Part shown: positions 35,301 to 42,200 of the stretch, piece by piece | Position numbering within the stretch: position 1 is the first letter of the stretch | Layout: each line of letters opens with the position of its first letter | NCBI GenBank assembly: GCA_937871285.1 | Contig: CALMQS010000074.1 | Location: 1-50,422 of the forward strand | Source of the DNA: an uncultured Sphingobacteriales bacterium | GTDB lineage: Bacteria; Bacteroidota; Bacteroidia; Chitinophagales; Chitinophagaceae | Reading direction: 5' to 3' | DNA: 50,422 nt | The notes under the pieces: generated by a model | Database searches by the model: none | The model's input: the letters and a program-made list of their open reading frames with translations, nothing else | What the model was told of the DNA's origin: nothing | Translations under genes and position numbers: made by a program

Positions 35301-35469
35301 CTGCATTGGCGCCTGAATAAGAAGTACGCACATTAATAATGGGCGGATCAATAGCCGGGTAATCCCTTACGCCCAAAAAGGTGAAACCAATGACCCCAAA
35401 CACAACAATCAAAATGCTGGCAACAGTTGCTAACACCGGACGCCTCAAACTTGTTTCAGAAATATTCAT
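32380..35469 (-). CDS. RND multidrug efflux permease (AcrB/MdtB-like)
   Basis: This is an inner-membrane proton-driven exporter of 1029 residues, the usual hydrophobe/amphiphile RND length. The TM4 proton-relay pair is present: GLVVDDGIVVTENIY with D401 and D402, which separates it from the CzcA type encoded nearby. Two large periplasmic loops and the C-terminal TM block (GIMLMIGLVTKNGILIVEFANQ-like region with K and E) are complete. Substrates are probably lipophilic drugs, bile-salt-like compounds or solvents, but the sequence does not tell. The start ATG overlaps the adaptor stop by one base (TAATG), so the two are coupled; the channel gene follows after six bases. Confidence 0.93.
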   Translation of the reverse strand: MNISETSLRRPVLATVASILIVVFGVIGFTFLGVRDYPAIDPPIINVRTSYSGANADIIESQITEPLEKSINGIAGIKNMTSSSSQGTSNITVEFDLGVDLEAAANDVRDKTSQAQRRLPQDLDAPPVVSKADASSDAIISMTVQSSTRNQLEITEYATNVLQERLQTIPGVSSLNIWGEKKYAMRIWFEPSKLNAYGLTFQDVQEALLKENVELPSGKIAGYNTELTVRTFGRLTTEEEFNNIIIKNFGGSIIRLKDIGEAVLGPENEETILKLNGVPMIALAIVPLPGSNYVAIADEFYKRFDQLKKEVPEDIKLDIVLDQSVFIKRSISEVEETLFIAIGLVILIVYLFFRDALMAIRPLIDIPVSLIAAFFIMYLAGFTINVLSLLGIVLATGLVVDDGIVVTENIYKKIEQGMNKWQAAKEGSKEIYFAVISTSITLAVIFIPIIFLEGFVGRLFREFGIVVAGAVLVSAFVSLTLTAVLNVKLARKEHKHSWFYRVTEPFFSGMEKGYHRWLELFMKVKWLALVIIVACGGLIWGIGRTLKSELAPMEDRSQFRLQVTMPEGSSFDYTDRFIGDLTNLIMDSVPEFKTVLTVTAPGFSGTGSVNTGFLRTMLVDPDQRSRSQQEIVDVINRNLPSFTEGRAFAIQEQTIAVNRRGGLPVQFVIQNNNFEKLTEILPKFMDEANKNPAFQGVDIDLKFNKPELSVTVDRLKASDLGVSIDAISEALQLAYSNRRLGYFTKEGKQYEVIGQVPRDDRNKPTDLKNIYLRNQRGENISLDNLVTVQEGTTPPTIYHFNRYKSATISAGLAPGVALGDGIKAMQDIADKMLDDTFATSLSGASRDFAESSGNTMFAFVLALALIFLVLAAQFESFIDPFIIMVTVPLAIAGAVLTLWLFNQTLNIFSQIGMIMLIGLVTKNGILIVEFANQKQRAGLSKAQSVIEAAVARLRPILMTSLAMALGALPIALSIGAASTSRIPLGLVIVGGIIFSLVLTLFVIPAMYSFLSAKKGESHIDEYFTEAKRA

Positions 35470-36506
35470 TATTGTATTTTGCTGAGTTGTATTTGAGAAT
35501 CAGGTTTAACAGACATCAGCCCGGAGATCAGCACGGTGTCGCCTATGTTCACACCACTGATCACCTGCACATATACCGAATCCCTAATGCCCGTAGTAAC
35601 GGGTAAAAACTGCGGTTCGCCATTTTTATAAACAATCACCTGCTTGCCCCGGCTAAGCGGTATAACTGCCTGCGTGGGTATAATTACAGCATTATTATCT
35701 TTAGCAAGGTCTAACGCCACTTTTGCAAACGCTCCTGGTACAAGGGAAGCATGCCTGTCTTTCACTATCGCCTTTATATTCAAACTGCGCGTATTGGCAT
35801 CAATAAAATATTCACTTGCCAGTACCGTAGCTTCAAATCTTTGCCGCACGCCATCTATGCTAAAGCTGATTTTTTTACCCGGCACAAAATTAGTACTATA
35901 TTTTTCAGGTACAGTAAACTCTAATTTCAGTTGCTCTACCTGCCGTATAGTAGCAATTACATCTGCCGGGGAAACATAGGCGCCAAGGCTGATATTCCTT
36001 AACCCGATCCGTCCGTCAAAGGGAGCCCTGATCTCAGTTTTGTCAATGCTTACCTTCACTAATTCAATATCCGCCTTATTATTATTTACCTGAAGCTCAC
36101 TCAGGTCAACATCCTGCTGGCTGATGCCCTGTATTTTTAACAACTCCTTATACCGTTCCACCGTTTTTTCATTGATCGCCAACTGCACTTCCAGCTTTTT
36201 TAACTGCGCCTGCAGGTCATCGTCAAACAACTTTGCCAGTAAAGTTCCTTTTCTTACAAAGCTGCCTTCCGTAAAATTAATGCTTACGAGCCTGCCGGTA
36301 ATTTCAGGGCGGATATCCGTTGCCTCAGCCGGCATTAAAGAGCCTGCAACTTCAATATTTTCACTCAGGGGAATGGTCTTTACAATAAATGCATCGGCAA
36401 GAACAGTGCGGCTTCTCTCTTTGGGTTGGGTAACGGCTTTTTCCTTTTTTTCGGAGCAGGCAAGCAAGCCGGAGAAGACGATAATATATAAATATAACTT
36501 TCTCAT
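35469..36506 (-). CDS. RND periplasmic adaptor lipoprotein (AcrA/MexA-like)
   Basis: This is the membrane fusion subunit of the adjacent AcrB-like pump. The lipobox LLAC gives Cys17 when counted from the ATG ending at 36506, which I prefer to an in-frame start 12 codons upstream (36542) because the signal then begins with MRKLYLYIIVFSG. Lipoyl half-motifs surround a short coiled coil (about 95-140): ITGRLVSINFTEGSFVRKGTLLAKL and IRAPFDGRIGLRNISLGAYV. The membrane-proximal domain follows. It is first in an operon of adaptor, pump and channel. A palindrome upstream may be a repressor site. Confidence 0.92.
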   Translation of the reverse strand: MRKLYLYIIVFSGLLACSEKKEKAVTQPKERSRTVLADAFIVKTIPLSENIEVAGSLMPAEATDIRPEITGRLVSINFTEGSFVRKGTLLAKLFDDDLQAQLKKLEVQLAINEKTVERYKELLKIQGISQQDVDLSELQVNNNKADIELVKVSIDKTEIRAPFDGRIGLRNISLGAYVSPADVIATIRQVEQLKLEFTVPEKYSTNFVPGKKISFSIDGVRQRFEATVLASEYFIDANTRSLNIKAIVKDRHASLVPGAFAKVALDLAKDNNAVIIPTQAVIPLSRGKQVIVYKNGEPQFLPVTTGIRDSVYVQVISGVNIGDTVLISGLMSVKPDSQIQLSKIQ

Positions 36507-36562
36507 CGGTTGCGAAACTAATACAATTTGAAGTTGAAACATTCACCACCTTTAAATAAGTG

Positions 36563-36578
36563 AACGTTAATTAATGTT
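36563..36578. promoter_or_regulatory. Candidate operator upstream of the AcrAB-TolC-like operon
   Basis: AACGTTAATTAATGTT is a 16-bp palindrome with one mismatch, 57 bases before the adaptor ATG. Its size and place suit a TetR-family operator, which often controls such operons, but no regulator gene lies in the window. Confidence 0.35.
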
Positions 36579-36759
36579 AATGGGAAATCCCGGCATTCCT
36601 GATATATCCGGCAATGGCCAATTGAATTATCTTTTTGGGGTAGTGACCGCCAGATGATAGCAATTGATGGGGTTCTTCTATATGATATCAATCTCCATTG
36701 TAGTTGGCTAAGCTGGTAGCAAGTGCTGAACTATCTCCAAATATCTTCATTTTTGATTG

Positions 36760-36780
36760 CAGTTTGGCTTTAGCCAACTG
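36760..36780. repeat. REP-like palindrome next to the transposase remnant
   Basis: Arms CAGTT(T)GGCT and AGCCAACTG form a 9-bp stem with one bulged T and a TT loop. A second, less perfect copy with the same GGCTTTAGCC core is at 36801-36817. Their position beside a RAYT-type transposase fragment fits REP sequences. Confidence 0.5.
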
Positions 36781-36841
36781 AAAAAGAAGCAATATTTTGA
36801 ATTGGCTTTAGCCCCATCTGTCTCCGCTTAGAAAACCCGCT

Positions 36842-37030
36842 TTATTTAGGTTGAATATATTGCCAGCCATACTTATTCATAAACTCTTCTACCTCTTCAA
36901 CAAAAGATGTTTTCTGATGATGCACTTCCTGATTGAATATATAATTTCTTACTGCTTGTAAATGGCTTTTACTTACACCCACTGCCCAATAATCGTCTTG
37001 CCAGATAAATTTGTCTGAAGTTAACCTGTA
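36842..37030 (-). pseudogene. C-terminal fragment of a Y1 (REP-associated tyrosine) transposase
   Basis: Reading the minus strand, about 62 codons give LTSDKFIWQDDYWAVGVSKS and then HLQAVRNYIFNQEVHHQKTS before a natural stop at 36842-36844. This is the C-terminal signature of IS200-like Y1/RAYT transposases (DDYW, SxSHL, V..YI.NQE.HH, then a basic-acidic helix). An in-frame stop at 37031-37033 blocks the frame upstream, and the catalytic HUH and Tyr parts are missing. It is a remnant, not a working gene. Confidence 0.75.
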
Positions 37031-37215
37031 TCAAAAACGAACACCTGTTGTATCGCTAACGTACGAAGAACCTGGATAATACATCGCAAACTATTGATTA
37101 CCAATACAATTGTATTCTGGCACAACATTCACTTATATGATCAATGTTAACCCCCTGTGCGAATTTTTTATGAGCCGGTTTTAAACCCGGGAAATTGCCC
37201 GAAAAATTAAAAAGA

Positions 37216-38466
37216 ATGGACAGAGCTATTGCAAAAAAGAAATGGAGTACAAAACGGATACTGACGATAGCCGGTATAGCGGGTATAATTGCATTGATCA
37301 TTGCGAGCTATTATGCTACTTCCGGCAACTCCAAACTGAATGTAGATACGGAAAGGATTACCATTAGCGAAGTAAAAGAAGGCGTGTTCCAGGAAACCAT
37401 TCCTGTAAACGGCATTGTACTTCCGGTTACCAGTATTTATCTTGATGCGCAGGAAGGCGGAAGAGTGGAAGAAAAATATGTGGAAGACGGGGCGATCATG
37501 AAAAAAGGACAGCCGATCTTACGTCTTTCAAATACCGATCTGTTAATGACCTTAATGAGCCAGCAGAATAATGTATACAATACGCTCACGCAGATGCAGA
37601 TCAACAGCAATAATGCCCAGCAAAATACGGTATCCAAGCTCAACCAGATGGCGGATGTGGAAAGCCAGCTAAAGGAAGCAGAAAGGTTATATGAATTGAA
37701 TAAAAAGCTTTTTAGCGAGAAAGTGATCGGCTCACAGGAGTTCAAACAATCGGAAATTAATTACAACTACTACCGGGAAAAGAAAAAGCTGACCGAGCAG
37801 ATCCTTGACCAGGACTCAATATCGCGTTTACAGCAGGATAAGCAGGATAAGCAGTCGTATGCCGGATCGCAGCAGGCACTTAACATCATGCAAAAGAAAG
37901 TAGGCGATTTGATTGTTCGTTCACCGGTTGATGGCCAACTTACTTCATTAGACGCCGAGATTGGTCAGAATAAAAACAAAGGAGAAAGATTGGGACAGAT
38001 AGATGTGCTGAGCGTTTTTAAAGTGCGTGTGGATGTTGATGAACATTATATTTCAAGGATATACCCCGGGCAAAGAGGGCGTTTCACTTTTGCAGACACC
38101 AGCTACCAGCTGGAAATAAAAAAAGTGTTCACGCAGGTAACCAACGGGCGCTTCCAGGTAGATATGGAATTTGTGGATAAAGTGCCAAAGGGCATAAGGC
38201 GCGGTCAAACCCTGCAAACCCTGCTGGCATTAAGCGATGAAAGAAAATCTTTACTGCTGGCACGTGGCGGCTTTTACCAGAAAACGGGTGGCAACTGGGT
38301 GTTTAAAGTATCTGCCGATGGCAAAAAAGCATATAAAGTGGATATTCAGTTGGGCAATCAAAACCAGGATTACTACGAAGTGCTGGAGGGATTGGAACCG
38401 GGCGATAAAGTAGTAACCAGCAGCTATGAAAATTACGGGGATATGCAGGAGCTGGTGTTGAAGTAA
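37216..38466 (+). CDS. HlyD/MacA-like periplasmic adaptor
   Basis: This membrane-anchored adaptor of 416 residues is expected to join the ABC permeases downstream to an outer membrane channel. One N-terminal helix (about 15-34) is followed by a lipoyl half (VTSIYLDAQEGGRVEEKYVEDGAIMKKGQPILRL), a long coiled coil (about 95-220, Gln/Asn/Lys rich), the second half (IVRSPVDGQLTSLDAEIGQNKNKGERLGQI) and a beta-barrel end. I start at ATG 37216, since the upstream in-frame TTG at 37195 has little support. No lipobox is present, in contrast to the two RND adaptors. The ABC ATPase gene follows after 137 bases that hold a heptad array. No TolC-like gene is next to it; it may share one. Confidence 0.85.
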   Translation: MDRAIAKKKWSTKRILTIAGIAGIIALIIASYYATSGNSKLNVDTERITISEVKEGVFQETIPVNGIVLPVTSIYLDAQEGGRVEEKYVEDGAIMKKGQPILRLSNTDLLMTLMSQQNNVYNTLTQMQINSNNAQQNTVSKLNQMADVESQLKEAERLYELNKKLFSEKVIGSQEFKQSEINYNYYREKKKLTEQILDQDSISRLQQDKQDKQSYAGSQQALNIMQKKVGDLIVRSPVDGQLTSLDAEIGQNKNKGERLGQIDVLSVFKVRVDVDEHYISRIYPGQRGRFTFADTSYQLEIKKVFTQVTNGRFQVDMEFVDKVPKGIRRGQTLQTLLALSDERKSLLLARGGFYQKTGGNWVFKVSADGKKAYKVDIQLGNQNQDYYEVLEGLEPGDKVVTSSYENYGDMQELVLK

Positions 38467-38467
38467 A

Positions 38468-38556
38468 GGTGGAAGGTTTGAGGTATGAGGTTTGAGGTGG
38501 AGGGTATAAGGGGGAAGGTATAGGGAGTAAGGCCCTAAAGCTTACACCTTACACCC
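38468..38556. repeat. Heptanucleotide array between adaptor and ABC ATPase genes
   Basis: About twelve units of 7 bp run from just after the adaptor stop, first with consensus GGTNTRA, then as complement-like CACCTTA. GTAAGG and CCTTAC within the array can pair, so transcripts may fold here. The 7-bp register is unbroken through the first nine units. Confidence 0.7.
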
Positions 38557-38603
38557 AATTGTAACATTTTTAAAATCATTTCGTATCAAATAAAATATCA
38601 TCC

Positions 38604-39281
38604 ATGATCAAAATCTCCGAACTTGAAAAAATATACCGCACAGAAGAAGTAGAAACGGTAGCGCTGAATAAGCTTTCGTTCGAGGTAAAAGAAGGAGAGT
38701 TTGTTGCGGTAATGGGTCCTTCGGGCTGCGGGAAATCAACCCTGTTAAACATCCTGGGGATGCTGGATGACCCCGATGCAGGCAGCTTTTTATTCAATGG
38801 CATTGAAGTAGCACATTTTAATGAACGCAAGCGCGCCGACCTGCGCAAGCACAATATCGGATTTGTATTCCAGAGCTTTAACCTTATTGATGAGCTTACC
38901 GTTTTTGAAAACGTGGAATTACCACTGATCTATACCGGCGTAAAAGCCACCGAAAGGAAGAAAAGAGTGGAAGCAGTATTAGATAAGGTGCAGATCATGC
39001 ACAGACGTAACCACTATCCCCAGCAATTATCCGGTGGGCAACAGCAGCGGGTAGCCGTAGCAAGGGCGGTAGTCAATAATCCCAAGCTTATTTTGGCGGA
39101 TGAGCCTACGGGTAACCTCGATTCAAGCAACGGTAATGAAGTAATGCAAATGCTTACCGACCTGAATGAACAGGGCACCACCATTATTATGGTAACACAC
39201 TCCGAGCACGATTCAAGGTACAGCCACCGGATCATTCGGATGTTAGACGGTCAAACGGTTACAGAGAATATATTGGTTTAA
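38604..39281 (+). CDS. ABC transporter ATP-binding protein (MacB/LolD-like)
   Basis: This 225-residue nucleotide-binding subunit has Walker [10 protein letters not shown] (38-46), the Q-loop Gln in FVFQSFNL (Q90), signature [14 protein letters not shown] (142-155), Walker B LILADEP (162-168) and the H-switch in MVTHSEHD. The YIR..V-type start and the [10 protein letters not shown] segment put it in the MacB/LolD/FtsE-like o228 family. It is the only ATPase gene in the array and must energise all four downstream permeases if they act as ABC exporters. Confidence 0.95.
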   Translation: MIKISELEKIYRTEEVETVALNKLSFEVKEGEFVAVMGPSGCGKSTLLNILGMLDDPDAGSFLFNGIEVAHFNERKRADLRKHNIGFVFQSFNLIDELTVFENVELPLIYTGVKATERKKRVEAVLDKVQIMHRRNHYPQQLSGGQQQRVAVARAVVNNPKLILADEPTGNLDSSNGNEVMQMLTDLNEQGTTIIMVTHSEHDSRYSHRIIRMLDGQTVTENILV

Positions 39282-39337
39282 TTTGAAAATGGTGGGAATT
39301 TGAAAATTTGAAAATGGAGAACCTCTCGCAACAGCAC

Positions 39338-39372
39338 AATATCAAATATTAAATCTCAAATCTCAAATTATA
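39338..39372. repeat. Heptanucleotide array before the small membrane protein
   Basis: Five unbroken 7-bp units with consensus AATNTCA precede the ATG at 39376. The complement belongs to the ATTTGAN family after czcB. An octamer-period stretch (TTGAAAAT units) lies just before it at about 39283-39316. Confidence 0.65.
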
Positions 39373-39375
39373 TAT

Positions 39376-39594
39376 ATGACACAGCAATATCAAACCAAAG
39401 TACAGCGCATTACCATGCTGCTCACGCTGCTGGCATTGGTAATCGTTATTGCCAAAAATGTATCGGCCGGTACAAAATGCCTGCCTGTTCAGCAACTGCA
39501 TCAATGCGAAAGCAATGGACGTGCCGGCATTACTGAAACCACAACAGATATAAAAGACATACCCTGGCAGCCTGTTATATCCATGATCTGGTAA
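39376..39594 (+). CDS. Small membrane-anchored protein in the ABC array
   Basis: This 72-residue protein is not from a family I recognise. A basic N terminus (MTQQYQTKVQR) precedes one hydrophobic helix (about 12-31), and a short Cys-containing extracytoplasmic tail follows, with Cys residues in TKCLPVQQ and HQCESNG. It lies between the ATPase gene and the first permease, ending six bases before the permease start region, so it would be co-transcribed. Codon use is like the flanking genes. It could be a small accessory subunit or a translated leader; spurious translation is possible. Confidence 0.45.
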   Translation: MTQQYQTKVQRITMLLTLLALVIVIAKNVSAGTKCLPVQQLHQCESNGRAGITETTTDIKDIPWQPVISMIW

Positions 39595-39606
39595 ACTTGT
39601 ATGATA

Positions 39607-42036
39607 ATGATCAGGAACTATTTAAAAGTGGCGCTAAGAAATTTATGGAGAAATAAAACTTTCTCTTTGATCAATATTACCGGACTTGCCACCGGGCTTG
39701 CCTGCTTTATCCTTATCGCCTTATATGTGCTGGATGAGCTGAGCTACGACCGCTTTTACAAAAACTCCGATCGCATTTACCGCATCAGCTCCGATATCCG
39801 TTTTGGAGGGGCCGAAACGAAGTACCCGTTCTCTTCCGACATGATGGGGCAGACGCTGAAAAAGGACTATCCCCAGGTTGAGCAATACACACGCATTTAT
39901 AATTCCAACGGAAGTAAGCTGGTAAAAAAAGGAACACAGTTTATTACGGAAACCCGTGTAGCACATGCCGACTCCACTTTTTTTGACGTATTTGCTTTAC
40001 CCGCTATTGCCGGCAATACACGCACAGCGCTCTATGAGCCCAATACAGTGGTTATAACGGAAACGACTGCGCGAAAATATTTTGGCAGTGTTGATGATGC
40101 TATGGGTAAAATTATTGAAACCGACGACAATGGTAAAACATTGTACAAAGTAACGGCAGTTATAAAAAATATTCCGTCCAATTCGCACTTCAATTTCGAT
40201 TTTATTTTCTCCATGAAAAATGTGAATTACCAGTGGGGACAGTACATGAGCCATAATTTCCATACCTATCTTTTGCTTAAGCTCGGTGTAACCCCGGCAG
40301 CATTTAAAAAGAATTTCGATCAGTATACAGATCAGTATGTGCTTCCTGAAGCAAAAGCGTATTTGCAGATCAGCAGCATGGATGAGTTCCGGCGATCGGG
40401 CAATAAGCTGGAATATTCATTAACCCCGCTTACCGATATTCATTTGTATTCTAACCGGCCTTTTGAGCTGAGCCCCGGCGGCAACATCCAATATGTATAT
40501 ATTTTTTCGGCGGTGGCCATTTTTATTTTACTCATCGCCTGTATCAATTTCATGAACCTCACCACCGCACGTTCGGCAAACAGGGCTAAGGAAGTGGGCG
40601 TTCGCAAAGTATTGGGCACCGAGCGCAAAAATCTGGTAACGCAATTCCTTAGTGAATCTACCTTAACAGCTTTCATCTCCTCCCTACTGGCCATATTACT
40701 GGCATTTGCCATTATGCCTTTATTCAACAGCATTTCCGGGAAAACCATGAGCGTGCTCAACCTTTTCACACCTGCCATCATTCCTGTTTTGGTGCTATTG
40801 CCATTTGTGGTAGGGCTTTTGGCCGGGAGCTACCCTGCCTTCTTCCTTTCTTCATTTAAGCCTATAGAAGTATTGAAAGGCAGGTTAAGATCGGGCAGCA
40901 GCAACGGAAACCTCCGGAGTGCGCTGGTCATATTCCAGTTTGCCACTTCTATTGTGCTTATTACAGGCACCATTATTATTTACAGACAGTTGCATTATAT
41001 ACAAACCAAAAACCTGGGCTACAATAAAGACCAGGTATTGCTCATTGAAAACGGGTTCGCTTTACAAAATAAGCTGGAGGCTTTTAAGCAGGATATGCTG
41101 CAACAACCCGGCGTAACCAGCGCAACCATCAGCAGCTATTTACCCATACCCTCTTCAAGAAGCGATAATATTTTTTCCGGAGAGCAGGTTATTGATGCAA
41201 AAAACGGCTTTAGCATGCAGGAATGGGACGTGGATTATGATTACCTGCAAACATTAGGCATACAACTTATAAAAGGAAGGAATTTTTCCCGCGATTTTGG
41301 AACAGATTCCAATGCAGTTATTCTTAACGAAGCCACAGCAAAAACGCTGGGTTATGCCAACCCCATAGGACAGCATATTTACAAATCAGGTATAGGCGGC
41401 TCTTCCGCATCATATACCATTATCGGCGTAGTTAAGAATTTTCATTTTGAATCCCTGAAAAGAGATATCGGTATGGTGGGTCTGTTTTTGGGTAAAAGTA
41501 CCGGTTTTGCTTCTTTTAAAATAAACGCCGCCAATGCCCCGGCAATCATACAGTATGCGGAAAAGAAATGGAAAACCTATGCTCCTGAAATGCCTTTCAG
41601 CTTCCAGTTTTTAGATGCGGCGTTCAACAACGTATACCGCTCGGAGCAACGGGTGGCAAAAATTGCCATAACCTTTTCTGTACTGGCTATTCTTATTGCC
41701 TGTTTGGGATTGTTTGGCCTAGCCACCTATATGGCCGAACAGCGCACCAAAGAAATTGGTATACGAAAAGTGCTGGGCGCTTCTGTAGGTAATGTAGTTA
41801 CTATGCTTTCGAAAGATTTTTTAAAACTGGTAACCATAGCGTTCTGTATTGCCACACCGCTGGCCTGGTGGGCAATGCACAATTGGCTGCAGGACTTTGC
41901 CTACCGCATTCACATATCGTGGTGGATATTTGGTATTGCAGGGGTGCTGGCGCTTTTCATTGCTTTGTTTACGATCAGCTTCCAGGCCATTAAAGCTGCG
42001 CGGGCTAACCCGGTGAAGTCTTTGCGAACGGAGTAG
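39607..42036 (+). CDS. MacB/FtsX-type ABC permease, subtype A (P1)
   Basis: This large double permease has about 809 residues. One N-terminal helix (about 15-38) precedes a MacB periplasmic domain (about 45-270), three helices of a first FtsX domain (about 280-400, including ACINFMNLTTARSANRAKEVGVRKVLG), a further helix near 425 and a second periplasmic domain. The second FtsX domain is at about 675-800 (ACLGLFGLATYMAEQRTKEIGIRKVLG). The chain ends NPVKSLRTE. I start at the second of two ATGs (39607; 39601 is two codons upstream), because the paralogues begin MIRNY/MIKNY. It shares LTDIHL and PGGN...YVYIF with P3 and so defines subtype A. It probably exports an amphiphile or peptide with the upstream ATPase and adaptor. 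Confidence 0.9.
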   Translation: MIRNYLKVALRNLWRNKTFSLINITGLATGLACFILIALYVLDELSYDRFYKNSDRIYRISSDIRFGGAETKYPFSSDMMGQTLKKDYPQVEQYTRIYNSNGSKLVKKGTQFITETRVAHADSTFFDVFALPAIAGNTRTALYEPNTVVITETTARKYFGSVDDAMGKIIETDDNGKTLYKVTAVIKNIPSNSHFNFDFIFSMKNVNYQWGQYMSHNFHTYLLLKLGVTPAAFKKNFDQYTDQYVLPEAKAYLQISSMDEFRRSGNKLEYSLTPLTDIHLYSNRPFELSPGGNIQYVYIFSAVAIFILLIACINFMNLTTARSANRAKEVGVRKVLGTERKNLVTQFLSESTLTAFISSLLAILLAFAIMPLFNSISGKTMSVLNLFTPAIIPVLVLLPFVVGLLAGSYPAFFLSSFKPIEVLKGRLRSGSSNGNLRSALVIFQFATSIVLITGTIIIYRQLHYIQTKNLGYNKDQVLLIENGFALQNKLEAFKQDMLQQPGVTSATISSYLPIPSSRSDNIFSGEQVIDAKNGFSMQEWDVDYDYLQTLGIQLIKGRNFSRDFGTDSNAVILNEATAKTLGYANPIGQHIYKSGIGGSSASYTIIGVVKNFHFESLKRDIGMVGLFLGKSTGFASFKINAANAPAIIQYAEKKWKTYAPEMPFSFQFLDAAFNNVYRSEQRVAKIAITFSVLAILIACLGLFGLATYMAEQRTKEIGIRKVLGASVGNVVTMLSKDFLKLVTIAFCIATPLAWWAMHNWLQDFAYRIHISWWIFGIAGVLALFIALFTISFQAIKAARANPVKSLRTE

Positions 42037-42076
42037 AATAATTTGAAAATTTGAAAATGTGGCAATTTGAAAATGT

Positions 42077-42114
42077 AGCAGTCGGTACGCGACGAAAGGA
42101 GCGTCAGACCGCGG
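42077..42114. repeat. Nested-hairpin repeat, copy 1
   Basis: This element shares the core GTCGGTACGCGACG, then AAAGGAGCGTCAGACCGC, with copies at 44622, 47401 and 50078. Outer arms GC(G/A)GTC/GACCGC and inner arms ACGC/GCGT can form a nested stem. Copy 1 has A in place of G in the left arm. Confidence 0.65.
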
Positions 42115-42200
42115 GGTAATATGAGAAATGTGGAAATGTGAAAGTGTTGGAATGTTGAAAACAACAATTGCTGAAAGCTAATGGCTTAAAGCTTACAACT

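Larger units (their letters stand above)
36507..37215. other. Spacer between efflux operons with transposase remnant
   Basis: This 709-base stretch has no intact gene. It holds the operator-like palindrome (36563-36578), two GGCTTTAGCC palindromes (36760-36817) and the C-terminal end of a Y1 transposase (36842-37030). The remainder shows nothing I can name. Confidence 0.6.

Noticed and set aside
38468..38556. Gene or CRISPR-like repeats in the heptad array
   Set aside because: Units of 7 bp have no spacers, and stops occur in all frames.
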